Source: Firmicutes bacterium UBA6806 (GTDB lineage Bacteria; Bacillota; Clostridia; Peptostreptococcales; Acidaminobacteraceae). Taken from it: a stretch of DNA of 64,000 nt. The translations under genes and the position numbers were made by a program. Below the pieces are notes generated by a model. The model was not told the origin of the DNA, ran no database searches, and was given only the letters and a program-made list of their open reading frames with translations. The stretch spans positions 1 through 64,000 of the forward strand of contig DKFC01000003.1 of NCBI GenBank assembly GCA_002452745.1, written 5' to 3'. Shown here in pieces: positions 18,672 to 27,539 of the stretch (the stretch's first letter is position 1; every line of letters begins with the position of its first letter).

Positions 18672-19388
18672 TTAGTCAGTTTTAAACAATAAATTAACAT
18701 ACGACTGTAATTTTACAAGTTTATCCATCGGCATTTCCTCAACCTTTTCAAAGGGAGATTTTACGTTCCATTTGTGCATGCCGCCCTTGTGAAACCCCAA
18801 GAGTTCAATACGCTCTCTAAGCGCTGATCTAGTGTGTAATTCCAATTTTTCAAGCTGCTCATGGGAGTCGTTGAATTCCGGAACCACCACTTGCCTAATC
18901 CAGTATGGAATCTTCTTGTCTTTTAAATAATCCAGCGTTTCAAAGGGCCTTGACAATTTACCGCCTGTGAGCCCCTCATAGGCCTGTGAATCCGTGTGCT
19001 TGACATCTAGAATTACTAAATCCACCAGTTCGAGCACTGCCTTTGCGTTTGGCGTTAATATATCCCCTGATGTATCTATAGCCACGTGAATTTGAAGCTG
19101 TTTGAGCTTTTTCACAATGGGAATGAGTCGATCCGCTTGAAGCAGTGGCTCTCCACCTGAAAAAGTCACTCCCCCCTCCTTTCCATAGTAGGCTCTCAGA
19201 CGCCCTATCATTTGAAGCAAAGCCTCTTCTGAAAGCCGTTCACAGGAGCTGCTTTGCCACGATTCCGGATTGTGGCAGTAGGCGCATTTAAGGGGACAGC
19301 CCTTTAAAAATATAACAGTTCTGACCCCAGGCCCGTCAAGTGTTCCCATACTCTGTATATGAAAGATGTCAATTGCATTACATGGCAC
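18672..19388 (-). CDS. pflA: Pyruvate formate-lyase activating enzyme
   Basis: A 238-residue radical SAM enzyme with the CxxxCxxC cluster in KGCPLKCAYCHNPE, a GGE motif in FSGGEPLLQ, and LVILDVKH. It uses S-adenosylmethionine and a 4Fe-4S cluster to install the glycyl radical in its lyase partner. It overlaps the end of the pflB frame by 11 bp (ATG within the pflB terminal codons), consistent with coupled translation, and the length is normal for PflA. Confidence 0.93.
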   Translation of the reverse strand: MPCNAIDIFHIQSMGTLDGPGVRTVIFLKGCPLKCAYCHNPESWQSSSCERLSEEALLQMIGRLRAYYGKEGGVTFSGGEPLLQADRLIPIVKKLKQLQIHVAIDTSGDILTPNAKAVLELVDLVILDVKHTDSQAYEGLTGGKLSRPFETLDYLKDKKIPYWIRQVVVPEFNDSHEQLEKLELHTRSALRERIELLGFHKGGMHKWNVKSPFEKVEEMPMDKLVKLQSYVNLLFKTD

Positions 19389-21597
19389 TGTGAAACGTCC
19401 TCTCTATGACTTCTTGCTGATGCTCTCGACTCAGCTTGTGAAAGTGAACAGCATAGCCAGAGACCCTGATGGTCAAATTCGGATATTTGACTGGATTTTC
19501 CATGGCATCTATGAGTAAAGTTTTGTCCATAACATTGACGTTTAAATGATGTGCCGACTTTCCGAAATAGCCATCCAAAACACTGACGAGGTTTTGCTTT
19601 TGCACATGCTCATCTCTTCCAAGAGAAGCTGGCGTTATAGAGAATGTACATGAAATACCATCTCTACAAGCCTCGAAAGGCAGTTTTGCCACTGAATTAA
19701 GGGATGCCAGCGCACCTTTCCGGTCTCTGTTGTGCATTGGATTTGCCCCTGGTGCAAACGGTTCCCCCTTTCGCCTACCATCTGGTGTGTTTCCAGTCTT
19801 TTTACCGTAGACGACATTTGACGTGATGGTCAGTACCGACAGGGTATGCTCTGCATCTCGATAAGTTCTGTATTGTCTTAGCTTCTTTATAAATTTTTCA
19901 GTGAGCATTACAGCGATTTGGTCAGCTCTATCATCGTCGTTTCCATAGCATGGAAATTCACCGGTCACCTGATAGTCAACTATAAATCCACACTCATCTC
20001 GAACGGGCCTGACTTCAGCATACTTTATGGCGGAAAGAGAATCCACAGCCACAGAAAGACCTGCGATTCCAAAGGCCATATACCGATGCACCTCTGTATC
20101 ATGGAGTGCCATTTGCGTTTTTTCATAGGCGTATTTATCGTGCATGTAGTGAATAATGTTCATGGCACTGACATATTTTTTACAGACCCAATCGAGGTAG
20201 ACATCATATTGCTCTATGACCTCGTCATATGAGAGCACATCCCCTTGTACCACTTCACTTTCAGGTGCAATGAGTTGATGTGTGTTCTCATCATAACCGC
20301 CATTTAACGCCACTAGCAGGGTCTTAGCCAGGTTGCATCTAGCTCCGAAGAATTGCATTTCCTTCCCAATCCTCATGGCGGAAACACAGCAGGCAATGCC
20401 ATAGTCATCACCATAGTGAGGCCTCATCAAATCATCGTTTTCATACTGGATGGCATCCGTTTCAATACTCATTTTAGCACAGTATCGCTTGAAGGGCTCT
20501 GGCAGTTTTGTAGACCACAAGACAGTCATATTGGGTTCAGGAGAAGCCCCTAAATTTGTAAGCGTATGCAAAAATCTATAAGAGGATTTTGTTACCAGTG
20601 TTCTGCCGTCCTCTCCCATTCCCCCAATTGCCTCTGTAATCCACATGGGATCCCCTGCAAAGAGTTGATTGTACTCAGGTGTTCTAAGTTGGCGCGCCAA
20701 TCTCAGCTTCATTACAAAATCATCTATAATCTCCTGTATATCAGACTCTGTGCAGTGCCCTGACTCAAGATCCTTTTCAGCGTAGATGTCAATAAACGAG
20801 CTCACCCGACCCAGCGACATGGCTGCACCATTCTGCTCTTTTATGGCAGCTAGATATCCGTAGTAAATCCACTGGACTGCCTCTCTGGTGTCCACAGCAG
20901 GACACGTGATATCATGTCCATACGCTTCAGCCATCTCAATGAGCTTTTTCAAAAAATCTATTTGCTTATACAGTTCCTCAATCAGCCGAATGTTCTCCTC
21001 TGTCATCTCTTGAGCTGAATACTTGATTTTGTCCAATTCCTTGGCTTCTATAAGCGCCTTCACACCATATAGGGCAATCCGCCTATAGTCACCTATGATG
21101 CGCCCCCTTCCATAGGCATCTGGAAGTCCAGTGATGATGCCGCTGCCTCTGAGCGTCTTAATTTCTTCGTCATAGACTCTAAAGACCCCTTCATTGTGTG
21201 TGGTCTTATATTCAAAATGTGCTTTGACATCTTCTGAAAGCTGTTTCCCATAGGCTTCGCACGCTTGTGAGGCCATCCGCATACCGCCAAATGGATTCAC
21301 CCCTCTTTTGAGCGGTTCATCAGTCTGCAACCCCACGATAATCTCATCTTCTCTTGAAATATAGCCGGGTTCATAGCTCAAAAGCGAAGAAACTCTCTGA
21401 ACGTCAATGTCGTAGACGCCATCTCTCCTTGCCTCTTCCTCAAGGAGCATTTCCACTCTTGAAAGCAGTTTTTTAGTCCTCTCAGTTGCCTTTGCCAAGA
21501 AACGCTCATCTCCATCATACGGTGTTATGTTCTCCATGATGAAAGCCCTCAAATTCATTGTTTCTTCATCGTTCCCACAAGTTTTCATTGTTTCCAA
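19378..21597 (-). CDS. pflB: Formate C-acetyltransferase (pyruvate formate-lyase)
   Basis: A 739-residue glycyl radical enzyme that converts pyruvate plus CoA to acetyl-CoA plus formate. The adjacent Cys-Cys active site is in IACCVSAM (about residues 400-401), and the glycyl radical loop RVSGYAVHF places Gly714 near the C-terminus. These residues assign PFL rather than a diol dehydratase-type paralogue, and the adjacent activase agrees. The start is TTG at 21597, supported by AGGAGG 8 nt upstream; the nearest ATG (three codons in) would be too far away. Confidence 0.94.
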   Translation of the reverse strand: METMKTCGNDEETMNLRAFIMENITPYDGDERFLAKATERTKKLLSRVEMLLEEEARRDGVYDIDVQRVSSLLSYEPGYISREDEIIVGLQTDEPLKRGVNPFGGMRMASQACEAYGKQLSEDVKAHFEYKTTHNEGVFRVYDEEIKTLRGSGIITGLPDAYGRGRIIGDYRRIALYGVKALIEAKELDKIKYSAQEMTEENIRLIEELYKQIDFLKKLIEMAEAYGHDITCPAVDTREAVQWIYYGYLAAIKEQNGAAMSLGRVSSFIDIYAEKDLESGHCTESDIQEIIDDFVMKLRLARQLRTPEYNQLFAGDPMWITEAIGGMGEDGRTLVTKSSYRFLHTLTNLGASPEPNMTVLWSTKLPEPFKRYCAKMSIETDAIQYENDDLMRPHYGDDYGIACCVSAMRIGKEMQFFGARCNLAKTLLVALNGGYDENTHQLIAPESEVVQGDVLSYDEVIEQYDVYLDWVCKKYVSAMNIIHYMHDKYAYEKTQMALHDTEVHRYMAFGIAGLSVAVDSLSAIKYAEVRPVRDECGFIVDYQVTGEFPCYGNDDDRADQIAVMLTEKFIKKLRQYRTYRDAEHTLSVLTITSNVVYGKKTGNTPDGRRKGEPFAPGANPMHNRDRKGALASLNSVAKLPFEACRDGISCTFSITPASLGRDEHVQKQNLVSVLDGYFGKSAHHLNVNVMDKTLLIDAMENPVKYPNLTIRVSGYAVHFHKLSREHQQEVIERTFHSAM

Positions 21598-21678
21598 ATT
21601 AGCATCCTCCTATAAAGTAATGTGATGCCGAGATGTTTAGTTTTAACTCTTTCAGCAGACATGCCAAAAAATATAAAA

Positions 21679-21714
21679 CCGACACACCTGGGCTCTAGGC
21701 GCCCAGGCGGTCGG
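21679..21714 (-). terminator. Intrinsic terminator of transketolase gene
   Basis: On minus, CCGAC and GCCTGGGC pair with GCCCAGG and GTCGG around a small internal loop and a 7-nt apical loop, followed by TTTTATATTTTTT. Confidence 0.85.
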
Positions 21715-21823
21715 CTAATTTTATAAATCTCTCAATCCCTCGTGGTTATCCACTGAATCCGCCAGTCTTGAGATATAACGATTATAATTGATTTAACGAA
21801 CTGTGTAAAGTCCCTATCGAAAA

Positions 21824-23791
21824 TTATTTAGAAATCAGCGCTTTGGCACGTGTCACCATGTGATCGCTTGTGATGCCAAATTCTTTAAACAACACGTTGC
21901 CCGGTGCAGATAAACCAAAGTCATCTCTTCCGATAACATCACATGCGTATTTATGCCATCCAAATGTAGAAGCAGCTTCAATCGCAAGTTTTGGAACGCC
22001 TTTGAGAAGCACTTCCCCCTTGTATGAATCCGCTTGCGCATCAAATATCTCTTGACAAGGCATTGAGACAACTCTCGAGTCAATTCCCTCCGCTTTGAGT
22101 TTTTGTTGCGCCTCTATGGCAACCGATACTTCAGAGCCAGTGGCAATCAATACCACTTGTGCCTTTGATGCTTCTTTTGACACAACGTATGCTCCTTTGA
22201 GCGCTTCTCTTGAAGAGCCTTCCAGTGCAGGGAGGTTTTGTCTTGATAAAATCAAAGCAGTTGGTGTCTTGGTGCTGTGCATAGCCACATGCCATGCTGC
22301 ACTGACTTCTCTTGCATCTGCTGGTCTAATGACATTTAAGTTAGGAATTGATCTGAGCATCGCCAATTGTTCAATTGGTTGATGTGTCGGTCCATCTTCT
22401 CCAACCCCAATACTGTCATGAGTGAGAATATAAGTCACAGGGAGACCCATAAGTGCCGCCAAGCGAACTGCAGGTTTCATGTAGTCTGCAAACACGAAGA
22501 AAGTTGCCGCATATGTTTTCAAACCTCCGTGGGCTTGAATCCCGTTTGCAATGGCAGTCATTGCATGTTCACGCACGCCAAAGTGGAGATTAGAACCTGC
22601 ATAATTGCTTGCAAAGAAGCTCTCTCTTTTTTTCATGTCTGAGTTGTTCGATGGTGAAAGGTCAGCCGATCCTCCAAAGAGGTTTGGAATTTTGTCTGCT
22701 AGGTTGTTGAGCACTTTTCCAGATGAACTTCTAGAAGCAGTTGTTTCATTGTATGCCCAGAATTCTTCAGATTCAAAATATTCTGCCGGAATATCACCTG
22801 ACATCCACGCTTCATATTCAGCTGCTAATTCTGGGTGCTCTTTTTTATAAGATTCAAAGAGCGCAGTCCATTCTTCTTCTGATTTTGAAAGGGCTTCAGT
22901 GAGTTCACTCATGTGTTTTGTCACATCAGCAGGCACGTCAAATGCATTTTCACATGGCCATTCTAAGAACGTTTTCATCTCCGCAATGCCGTCATCTCCA
23001 AGTGGAGATCCATGAACCTTGTGAGAACCTTGCTTAGAAGGACAGCCATAGCCGATAATGGTCTTAACGACGATGATTGAAGGTTTTTCAGTTTCTCCTT
23101 TTGCAGCTTGAATCGCCGCTTGGATAGCCGCTGTATCGTTGCCGTCTTCAACGGTTTGAACATGCCAGTGCATCGCTTCAAATCGCTTTGCAACATCTTC
23201 TGTGAAGGCGATCTCAGTGCCCCCTTCAATTGTAATTTTATTCGAATCGTACATGAGCACCAATTTACCCAGTTTAAGCGTTCCAGCCAGAGAAGCCGCC
23301 TCATAAGAGATGCCCTCCATCAGACAGCCGTCTCCCGAAATTGCAAATGTGTTGTGATCAACCACGTTAAATCCCGGTCTGTTGAACTTAGCCGCAAGAT
23401 GTGCTTCCGCCATTGCAAATCCTACTGCATTTGCAATCCCTTGTCCCAGAGGTCCTGTTGAAATTTCAACGCCTGCTGTATGGCCGTATTCAGGGTGTCC
23501 AGGTGTTTTGCTGTCAAATTGTCTAAAGTTTTTTAGTTCATCCATTGAGAGGCCATAATTAAAGAGATGTAAAAGTGAATACATCAGCATTGAACCATGC
23601 CCAGCCGAGAGCACAAATCTGTCTCTGTTGTGCCATTTTGGATTCTTAGGATTGTGTTTCATTTCTTTTGCCCAAAGTGTATATGCCATTGGCGCTGCTC
23701 CAAGAGGAAGTCCTGGATGTCCAGAATTTGCCGCTTGAATTGCCTCAGCAGACAATACCCTAATCGCATTGATTGTCATTTTTTCAACCAT
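21824..23791 (-). CDS. tkt: Transketolase
   Basis: A 655-residue full-length transketolase, a thiamine diphosphate enzyme of the non-oxidative pentose phosphate pathway moving two-carbon units between sugar phosphates. Seen are SGHPGLPLGAAP, the ThDP/metal motif GDGCLMEG with the downstream KLVLMYDSNK, and the pyrimidine-domain segments FGVREHAM, THDSIGVGEDGPTHQP and RPADA. AAAGG lies 11 nt before the ATG and a strong promoter lies 37 bp upstream; a terminator follows, so it is monocistronic. Confidence 0.95.
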   Translation of the reverse strand: MVEKMTINAIRVLSAEAIQAANSGHPGLPLGAAPMAYTLWAKEMKHNPKNPKWHNRDRFVLSAGHGSMLMYSLLHLFNYGLSMDELKNFRQFDSKTPGHPEYGHTAGVEISTGPLGQGIANAVGFAMAEAHLAAKFNRPGFNVVDHNTFAISGDGCLMEGISYEAASLAGTLKLGKLVLMYDSNKITIEGGTEIAFTEDVAKRFEAMHWHVQTVEDGNDTAAIQAAIQAAKGETEKPSIIVVKTIIGYGCPSKQGSHKVHGSPLGDDGIAEMKTFLEWPCENAFDVPADVTKHMSELTEALSKSEEEWTALFESYKKEHPELAAEYEAWMSGDIPAEYFESEEFWAYNETTASRSSSGKVLNNLADKIPNLFGGSADLSPSNNSDMKKRESFFASNYAGSNLHFGVREHAMTAIANGIQAHGGLKTYAATFFVFADYMKPAVRLAALMGLPVTYILTHDSIGVGEDGPTHQPIEQLAMLRSIPNLNVIRPADAREVSAAWHVAMHSTKTPTALILSRQNLPALEGSSREALKGAYVVSKEASKAQVVLIATGSEVSVAIEAQQKLKAEGIDSRVVSMPCQEIFDAQADSYKGEVLLKGVPKLAIEAASTFGWHKYACDVIGRDDFGLSAPGNVLFKEFGITSDHMVTRAKALISK

Positions 23792-23827
23792 AAATAAACC
23801 AACCTTTCTTTATTTCTTATCATAAAC

Positions 23828-23856
23828 ATTATATAGTGTAACCCCTTCAATAACAA
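23828..23856 (-). promoter_or_regulatory. Sigma-A promoter of tkt
   Basis: On minus TTGTTA, a 17-bp spacer, and a perfect TATAAT. Confidence 0.8.
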
Positions 23857-23940
23857 CTATTCCATCAAATGTTCCACTAAATTTTCACGGATTTAATCCC
23901 TTATCTTAATTTGAAATTCGAAATGAACCGCCACATTCGG

Positions 23941-24000
23941 AGTGATATACATCAGAGTGACATACATCAGAGTGACATACATCAGAGTGACATATAAATG
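23941..24000. repeat. 15-bp tandem repeat, about 3.5 copies
   Basis: AGTGATATACATCAG, then two exact copies of AGTGACATACATCAG, then a partial copy AGTGACATA. It sits in the 333-bp gap between hfq and tkt (23792-24124), which otherwise holds the tkt promoter and the hairpin at 24000-24044. Function unknown. Confidence 0.85.
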
Positions 24001-24044
24001 GGGATTCCAAAATGGATAACGCTCTTACCCTCTTTGGAATCCCC
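24000..24044. other. Perfect 12-bp inverted repeat after hfq
   Basis: GGGGATTCCAAA / TTTGGAATCCCC with a 21-nt loop. There is no T-run on the minus side, so it is a doubtful terminator; it may instead stabilise the 3' end of the hfq operon transcript. Confidence 0.6.
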
Positions 24045-24124
24045 ACCTATAGGCCCGAACTACAAAATACTTGTGAATCCGATTCAGCGCAAAAATATCA
24101 TTAAGATAAGTATTTATTCAAACA

Positions 24125-24346
24125 CTATGCCTGAAAATTAACTGATTTAGCCGGAATAATTGTTGAAATTGCGTGTTTGTAAATCATTTGTTGTTTGCCT
24201 TCGCTGTCAAGTACAATGGTATAGCTGTCAAATCCCTTGACCAATCCTCTAATTTGATAGCCGCTGATTAAGAAAATTGTAATCGGTGTTTGATCCTTGC
24301 GGCACTGATTCAAAAACACATCCTGTAAATTAATGGCACTCTTCAT
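24125..24346 (-). CDS. hfq: RNA chaperone Hfq
   Basis: A 73-residue Sm-like protein. The N-terminal NLQDVFLNQCRKDQTPITIFL and the Sm2 motif YKHAISTI (YKHA) identify Hfq. It forms hexameric rings that bind small RNAs and mRNAs. It is the last gene of the miaB-mutS-mutL-miaA-hfq operon, 30 bp after miaA; the miaA-hfq pairing is widely conserved. Confidence 0.96.
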   Translation of the reverse strand: MKSAINLQDVFLNQCRKDQTPITIFLISGYQIRGLVKGFDSYTIVLDSEGKQQMIYKHAISTIIPAKSVNFQA

Positions 24347-24376
24347 GTTCCCCCTCCTTCTATCTTTTAATGTATT

Positions 24377-25300
24377 TTATATGGTTGCCAAAATGGCCTC
24401 TACAACGTCTTCACGGGAATCAACAGTCTCTAAATCTATCCATTTCATCTCACCATAACGCCTAAACCAAGTCATTTGCCTTTTGGCATAATGTCTCGAA
24501 TTTTGCTTCAGTAAAGAAATCATGGTTTCCCTGTCGTATATGCCATTTAGATACGCTAAAACTTCTTTATATCCTATACCCTGCATGGATTGAAAACTAT
24601 CATCCAATCCCATATTTTTTAAGGATTCGACCTCATCTATCAGTCCTGCATCAATCATCATATCCACTCTGGAATTAATACGGGCGTAGAGCTTTAATCT
24701 ATTCCTCGTAAGTCCAATTAAGCTGACTTCATAATCACTGGTCTTAACAGGGTCATTTGTAAAATCGCCTTTTGTTTTTCCAGACATTTTATTGATTTCA
24801 AGCGCCCTTATGACCCGCCTCACATTGTTTGGATGAATTTTTTCTGCCGCCGCACTGTCAATTGCCTTCAGCATCCCATAGACGGCCTCATTGCCCTCTT
24901 CCCTTACAATTTGTTCAAGTTCAAGTCGATACGCATCGTCCGAAGCTGCCTTCCCAAAACTCATATCATATGTCAGCGCATTTACATAAAGTCCTGTTCC
25001 ACCAGTGACAATCGGCACCTTTCCCGCTTCATGAAGCTCTGCAATAATGGCTTTCGCATCTCTTTGATACTCACTCACCGAATAGCTCTGATTCGGTGCT
25101 AAGAAATCTATCAAGTGATGTTTAACCCCTTGCATTTCAATCTGAGTGGGCTTAGCAGACCCTATATCCAGTTCTTTGTATATCTGGACGGAGTCACAGG
25201 AGATGATTTCAGTTTCCAGCTTTTTCGCAACATCTATGGAAATGTCTGTCTTTCCCACTGCTGTGGGGCCTGCAATAACTATAATTTTGTTCACGTTCAC
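24377..25300 (-). CDS. miaA: tRNA dimethylallyltransferase
   Basis: A 307-residue enzyme with P-loop GPTAVGKTD, the substrate segment SCDSVQIYKELDIGSAKP, and the C-terminal YAKRQMTWFR. It adds a dimethylallyl group to A37 of tRNAs reading UNN codons, the step before MiaB methylthiolation; miaB heads the same operon. Normal length. Confidence 0.96.
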   Translation of the reverse strand: MNVNKIIVIAGPTAVGKTDISIDVAKKLETEIISCDSVQIYKELDIGSAKPTQIEMQGVKHHLIDFLAPNQSYSVSEYQRDAKAIIAELHEAGKVPIVTGGTGLYVNALTYDMSFGKAASDDAYRLELEQIVREEGNEAVYGMLKAIDSAAAEKIHPNNVRRVIRALEINKMSGKTKGDFTNDPVKTSDYEVSLIGLTRNRLKLYARINSRVDMMIDAGLIDEVESLKNMGLDDSFQSMQGIGYKEVLAYLNGIYDRETMISLLKQNSRHYAKRQMTWFRRYGEMKWIDLETVDSREDVVEAILATI

Positions 25301-25382
25301 TCCTATATCATATAATTTTCAGTTGAAAACTTCAACCAAATGTTTATTAAATCATAATTAGTCTGTTCTTGCAAATTTTATT

Positions 25383-27497
25383 TTATAGAATTCTCTTAAA
25401 CTTGCGTTCAATTTCGCTCTTGCTAAAACTGATGATAATCGGTCTGCCATGTGGACAAGTATATGGCTCTCTGAGCTGTTTGAGCTGTGAAATCAGCGCC
25501 TCTGTCTCTATATCGGCTAAATGGTCATTTGCCTTTATGGCAGATTTGCAAGCCTTTGACATAAGCCTTTCCAAAATCACGTCGTCCATTTTGTCACCAA
25601 TGCCCTCCAAAACTTCTAAAAACAAGGCTCTGGCAGTTTGCAAGTTGAATATTGAAGGAATTTCTCGAATGACGAAACTCTTATCCCCAAAGGGTTCGAC
25701 GCCAAATCCCATCTTTTGAAAATACGGTTCATAAAGGTTGAAATCACTTGCTGCCAAGAGATCAACCTCAACGATTTCGGGAATCAGCAAAACCTGTGAG
25801 AGAATCTCACCCGATTCATATGCGTCCACAAATGTCTCATACAGTATTTTTTCATGGGCCGCATGCTGATCTATAAAATAGAGGACGCCCTCTTTTTCAA
25901 AGATTAGATACGTATTTGAAAAAACACCCACATATTGAAGATTGTCATAGACAGAATCTGTTTCAACAGGATTGTCAAAGAGGTTTATCTCCTCAGAAAA
26001 CGCAATGAGCGGTTCCAGATTCACTCTGTCGAAATTGACCTGCTTTTCTCTGGTATCAGCCTTCTGTTGAAAGGGTTGTTTTGCATAATCTTCATGCCGT
26101 TCAAAAGTCATCAGATGACCCAATGTAGAACTGGTTTTATCATCACTTTCAAAGGTCTCTGCTGTATCGATTTTGGCGGTATTATCCGCTTTATCATTTG
26201 GGTCTGGTTTATTCTCCTTATGACTTTCAGACTTCACATGCCCTGTATACGAGGCATCTGTTTCTTTTGAATTGTCCTGTGTCTCTTTCACCAGTGAGCT
26301 TAAAGTACCTCTAATCTCTGGATTTTTATCTGGTATTTGTGGATGCTCTAAGGGTGCAGATGATTTTATAGGCACTGCTTTGTCTAAAAGAACAACTCGG
26401 CTGTCAGAGACTTCAGCCACCACCTGTTGAGACTGGTTTTCCGGCATCCGTTCGTGTTCTGCCTCACGATGTGTAAAGCTCACTTCTGGAATTTGATTTT
26501 GAAGGTTGAAGGCCTTTTTAAGCGCTGTGTAGATAAACTGCTTGACTTCACCATCATCATGAAATTTGATTTCAGTTTTTGCCGGATGGATATTGACATC
26601 TATCTTTTCAGGGACGATGGTCAAAAACAAGAAACACACTGGAAAGCGATTGTTCATCAAATAAGGCTTGTATGCTAGATTAATGGCTTCTTTCACCAGA
26701 TCACTCTTGACATATCTTCCATTTACGAAGACAATTTGCTGCTGTTTTGTGCCCTTTGTGTAGTCAAATTTTGAAGCATACCCCTTTAAACTCATGTAAT
26801 CGTACTCACCGGAAATCTCAAAGAGATGGCGTATCAAAGTTCGATCGTATACTGAAAAGATTGTGTTTTCAACCTTGCCATCGCCAGGTGTTTTAAAAAT
26901 CAGTTTGTCATCAGAAGTGTACTTAAACGCAATCTCCGGATGAGACAGCGCCAAATGTCCCATAATTTCAGAAATATGCTTTAGTTCCGCAGAGTCGCTC
27001 TTTAAAAACTTAAGACGTGCTGGCGTGTTGTAGAATAAATCCCTTACAGAAATACTCGTTCCCCTCCTAGCACCTATTTCATGCTTGTTTAAAATAGCGC
27101 CCCCTGCCGCTTCAATTTTTATCCCGTATTCTTCGGTTTCACGCATGGTGATAACTTCCACCTGAGCCACTGCACAAATACTGGCAAGCGCTTCGCCTCT
27201 AAACCCCAAAGTCAGCGTCTTATATAAATCATCTATTTTTCGAATTTTACTGGTGGCGTGACGTTCAAACATCAAATCCACATCATCTCTGTGGATACCA
27301 CTTCCGTTGTCCACCACACGCACAAGTTTTTTGCCGCCTTTTCGTATATCGACGATGATTTCAGTTGCCCCTGCATCCACTGCATTTTCAACGAGTTCCT
27401 TGACAACCATCGCTGGTTTTTCCACAACCTCACCCGCAGCTATCTTGCTGGCAGTAACTTCATCAAGTCGCTGGATACGATTTTCGTTTGACTTCAC
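25383..27497 (-). CDS. mutL: DNA mismatch repair protein MutL
   Basis: A 704-residue protein. The GHKL ATPase domain at the N-terminus has IAAGEVVEKP, ELVENAVDAGA, DNGSGI and RHATSKI. A long low-complexity linker (about residues 335-500) is rich in Glu, Lys, Ser and Asp. The C-terminal endonuclease-type domain has the metal motif DQHAAHEKILYE, ACKSAIKAND and CPHGRP, so this is a nicking MutL, as in bacteria without MutH. It lies 42 bp after mutS in the operon. Confidence 0.96.
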   Translation of the reverse strand: MKSNENRIQRLDEVTASKIAAGEVVEKPAMVVKELVENAVDAGATEIIVDIRKGGKKLVRVVDNGSGIHRDDVDLMFERHATSKIRKIDDLYKTLTLGFRGEALASICAVAQVEVITMRETEEYGIKIEAAGGAILNKHEIGARRGTSISVRDLFYNTPARLKFLKSDSAELKHISEIMGHLALSHPEIAFKYTSDDKLIFKTPGDGKVENTIFSVYDRTLIRHLFEISGEYDYMSLKGYASKFDYTKGTKQQQIVFVNGRYVKSDLVKEAINLAYKPYLMNNRFPVCFLFLTIVPEKIDVNIHPAKTEIKFHDDGEVKQFIYTALKKAFNLQNQIPEVSFTHREAEHERMPENQSQQVVAEVSDSRVVLLDKAVPIKSSAPLEHPQIPDKNPEIRGTLSSLVKETQDNSKETDASYTGHVKSESHKENKPDPNDKADNTAKIDTAETFESDDKTSSTLGHLMTFERHEDYAKQPFQQKADTREKQVNFDRVNLEPLIAFSEEINLFDNPVETDSVYDNLQYVGVFSNTYLIFEKEGVLYFIDQHAAHEKILYETFVDAYESGEILSQVLLIPEIVEVDLLAASDFNLYEPYFQKMGFGVEPFGDKSFVIREIPSIFNLQTARALFLEVLEGIGDKMDDVILERLMSKACKSAIKANDHLADIETEALISQLKQLREPYTCPHGRPIIISFSKSEIERKFKRIL

Positions 27498-27539
27498 TTT
27501 CCCACCTCGCTTTCACGACTACTTTTCATGATTAAATGT

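Noticed and set aside
21853..23797. Long open frames antisense to tkt
   Set aside because: They lack ribosome sites and match no family, while tkt on the minus strand is complete; they reflect codon-bias shadowing.
23941..24000. Possible CRISPR-like repeat
   Set aside because: The unit is 15 bp in direct tandem with no spacers and no cas genes nearby; it is a simple tandem repeat.
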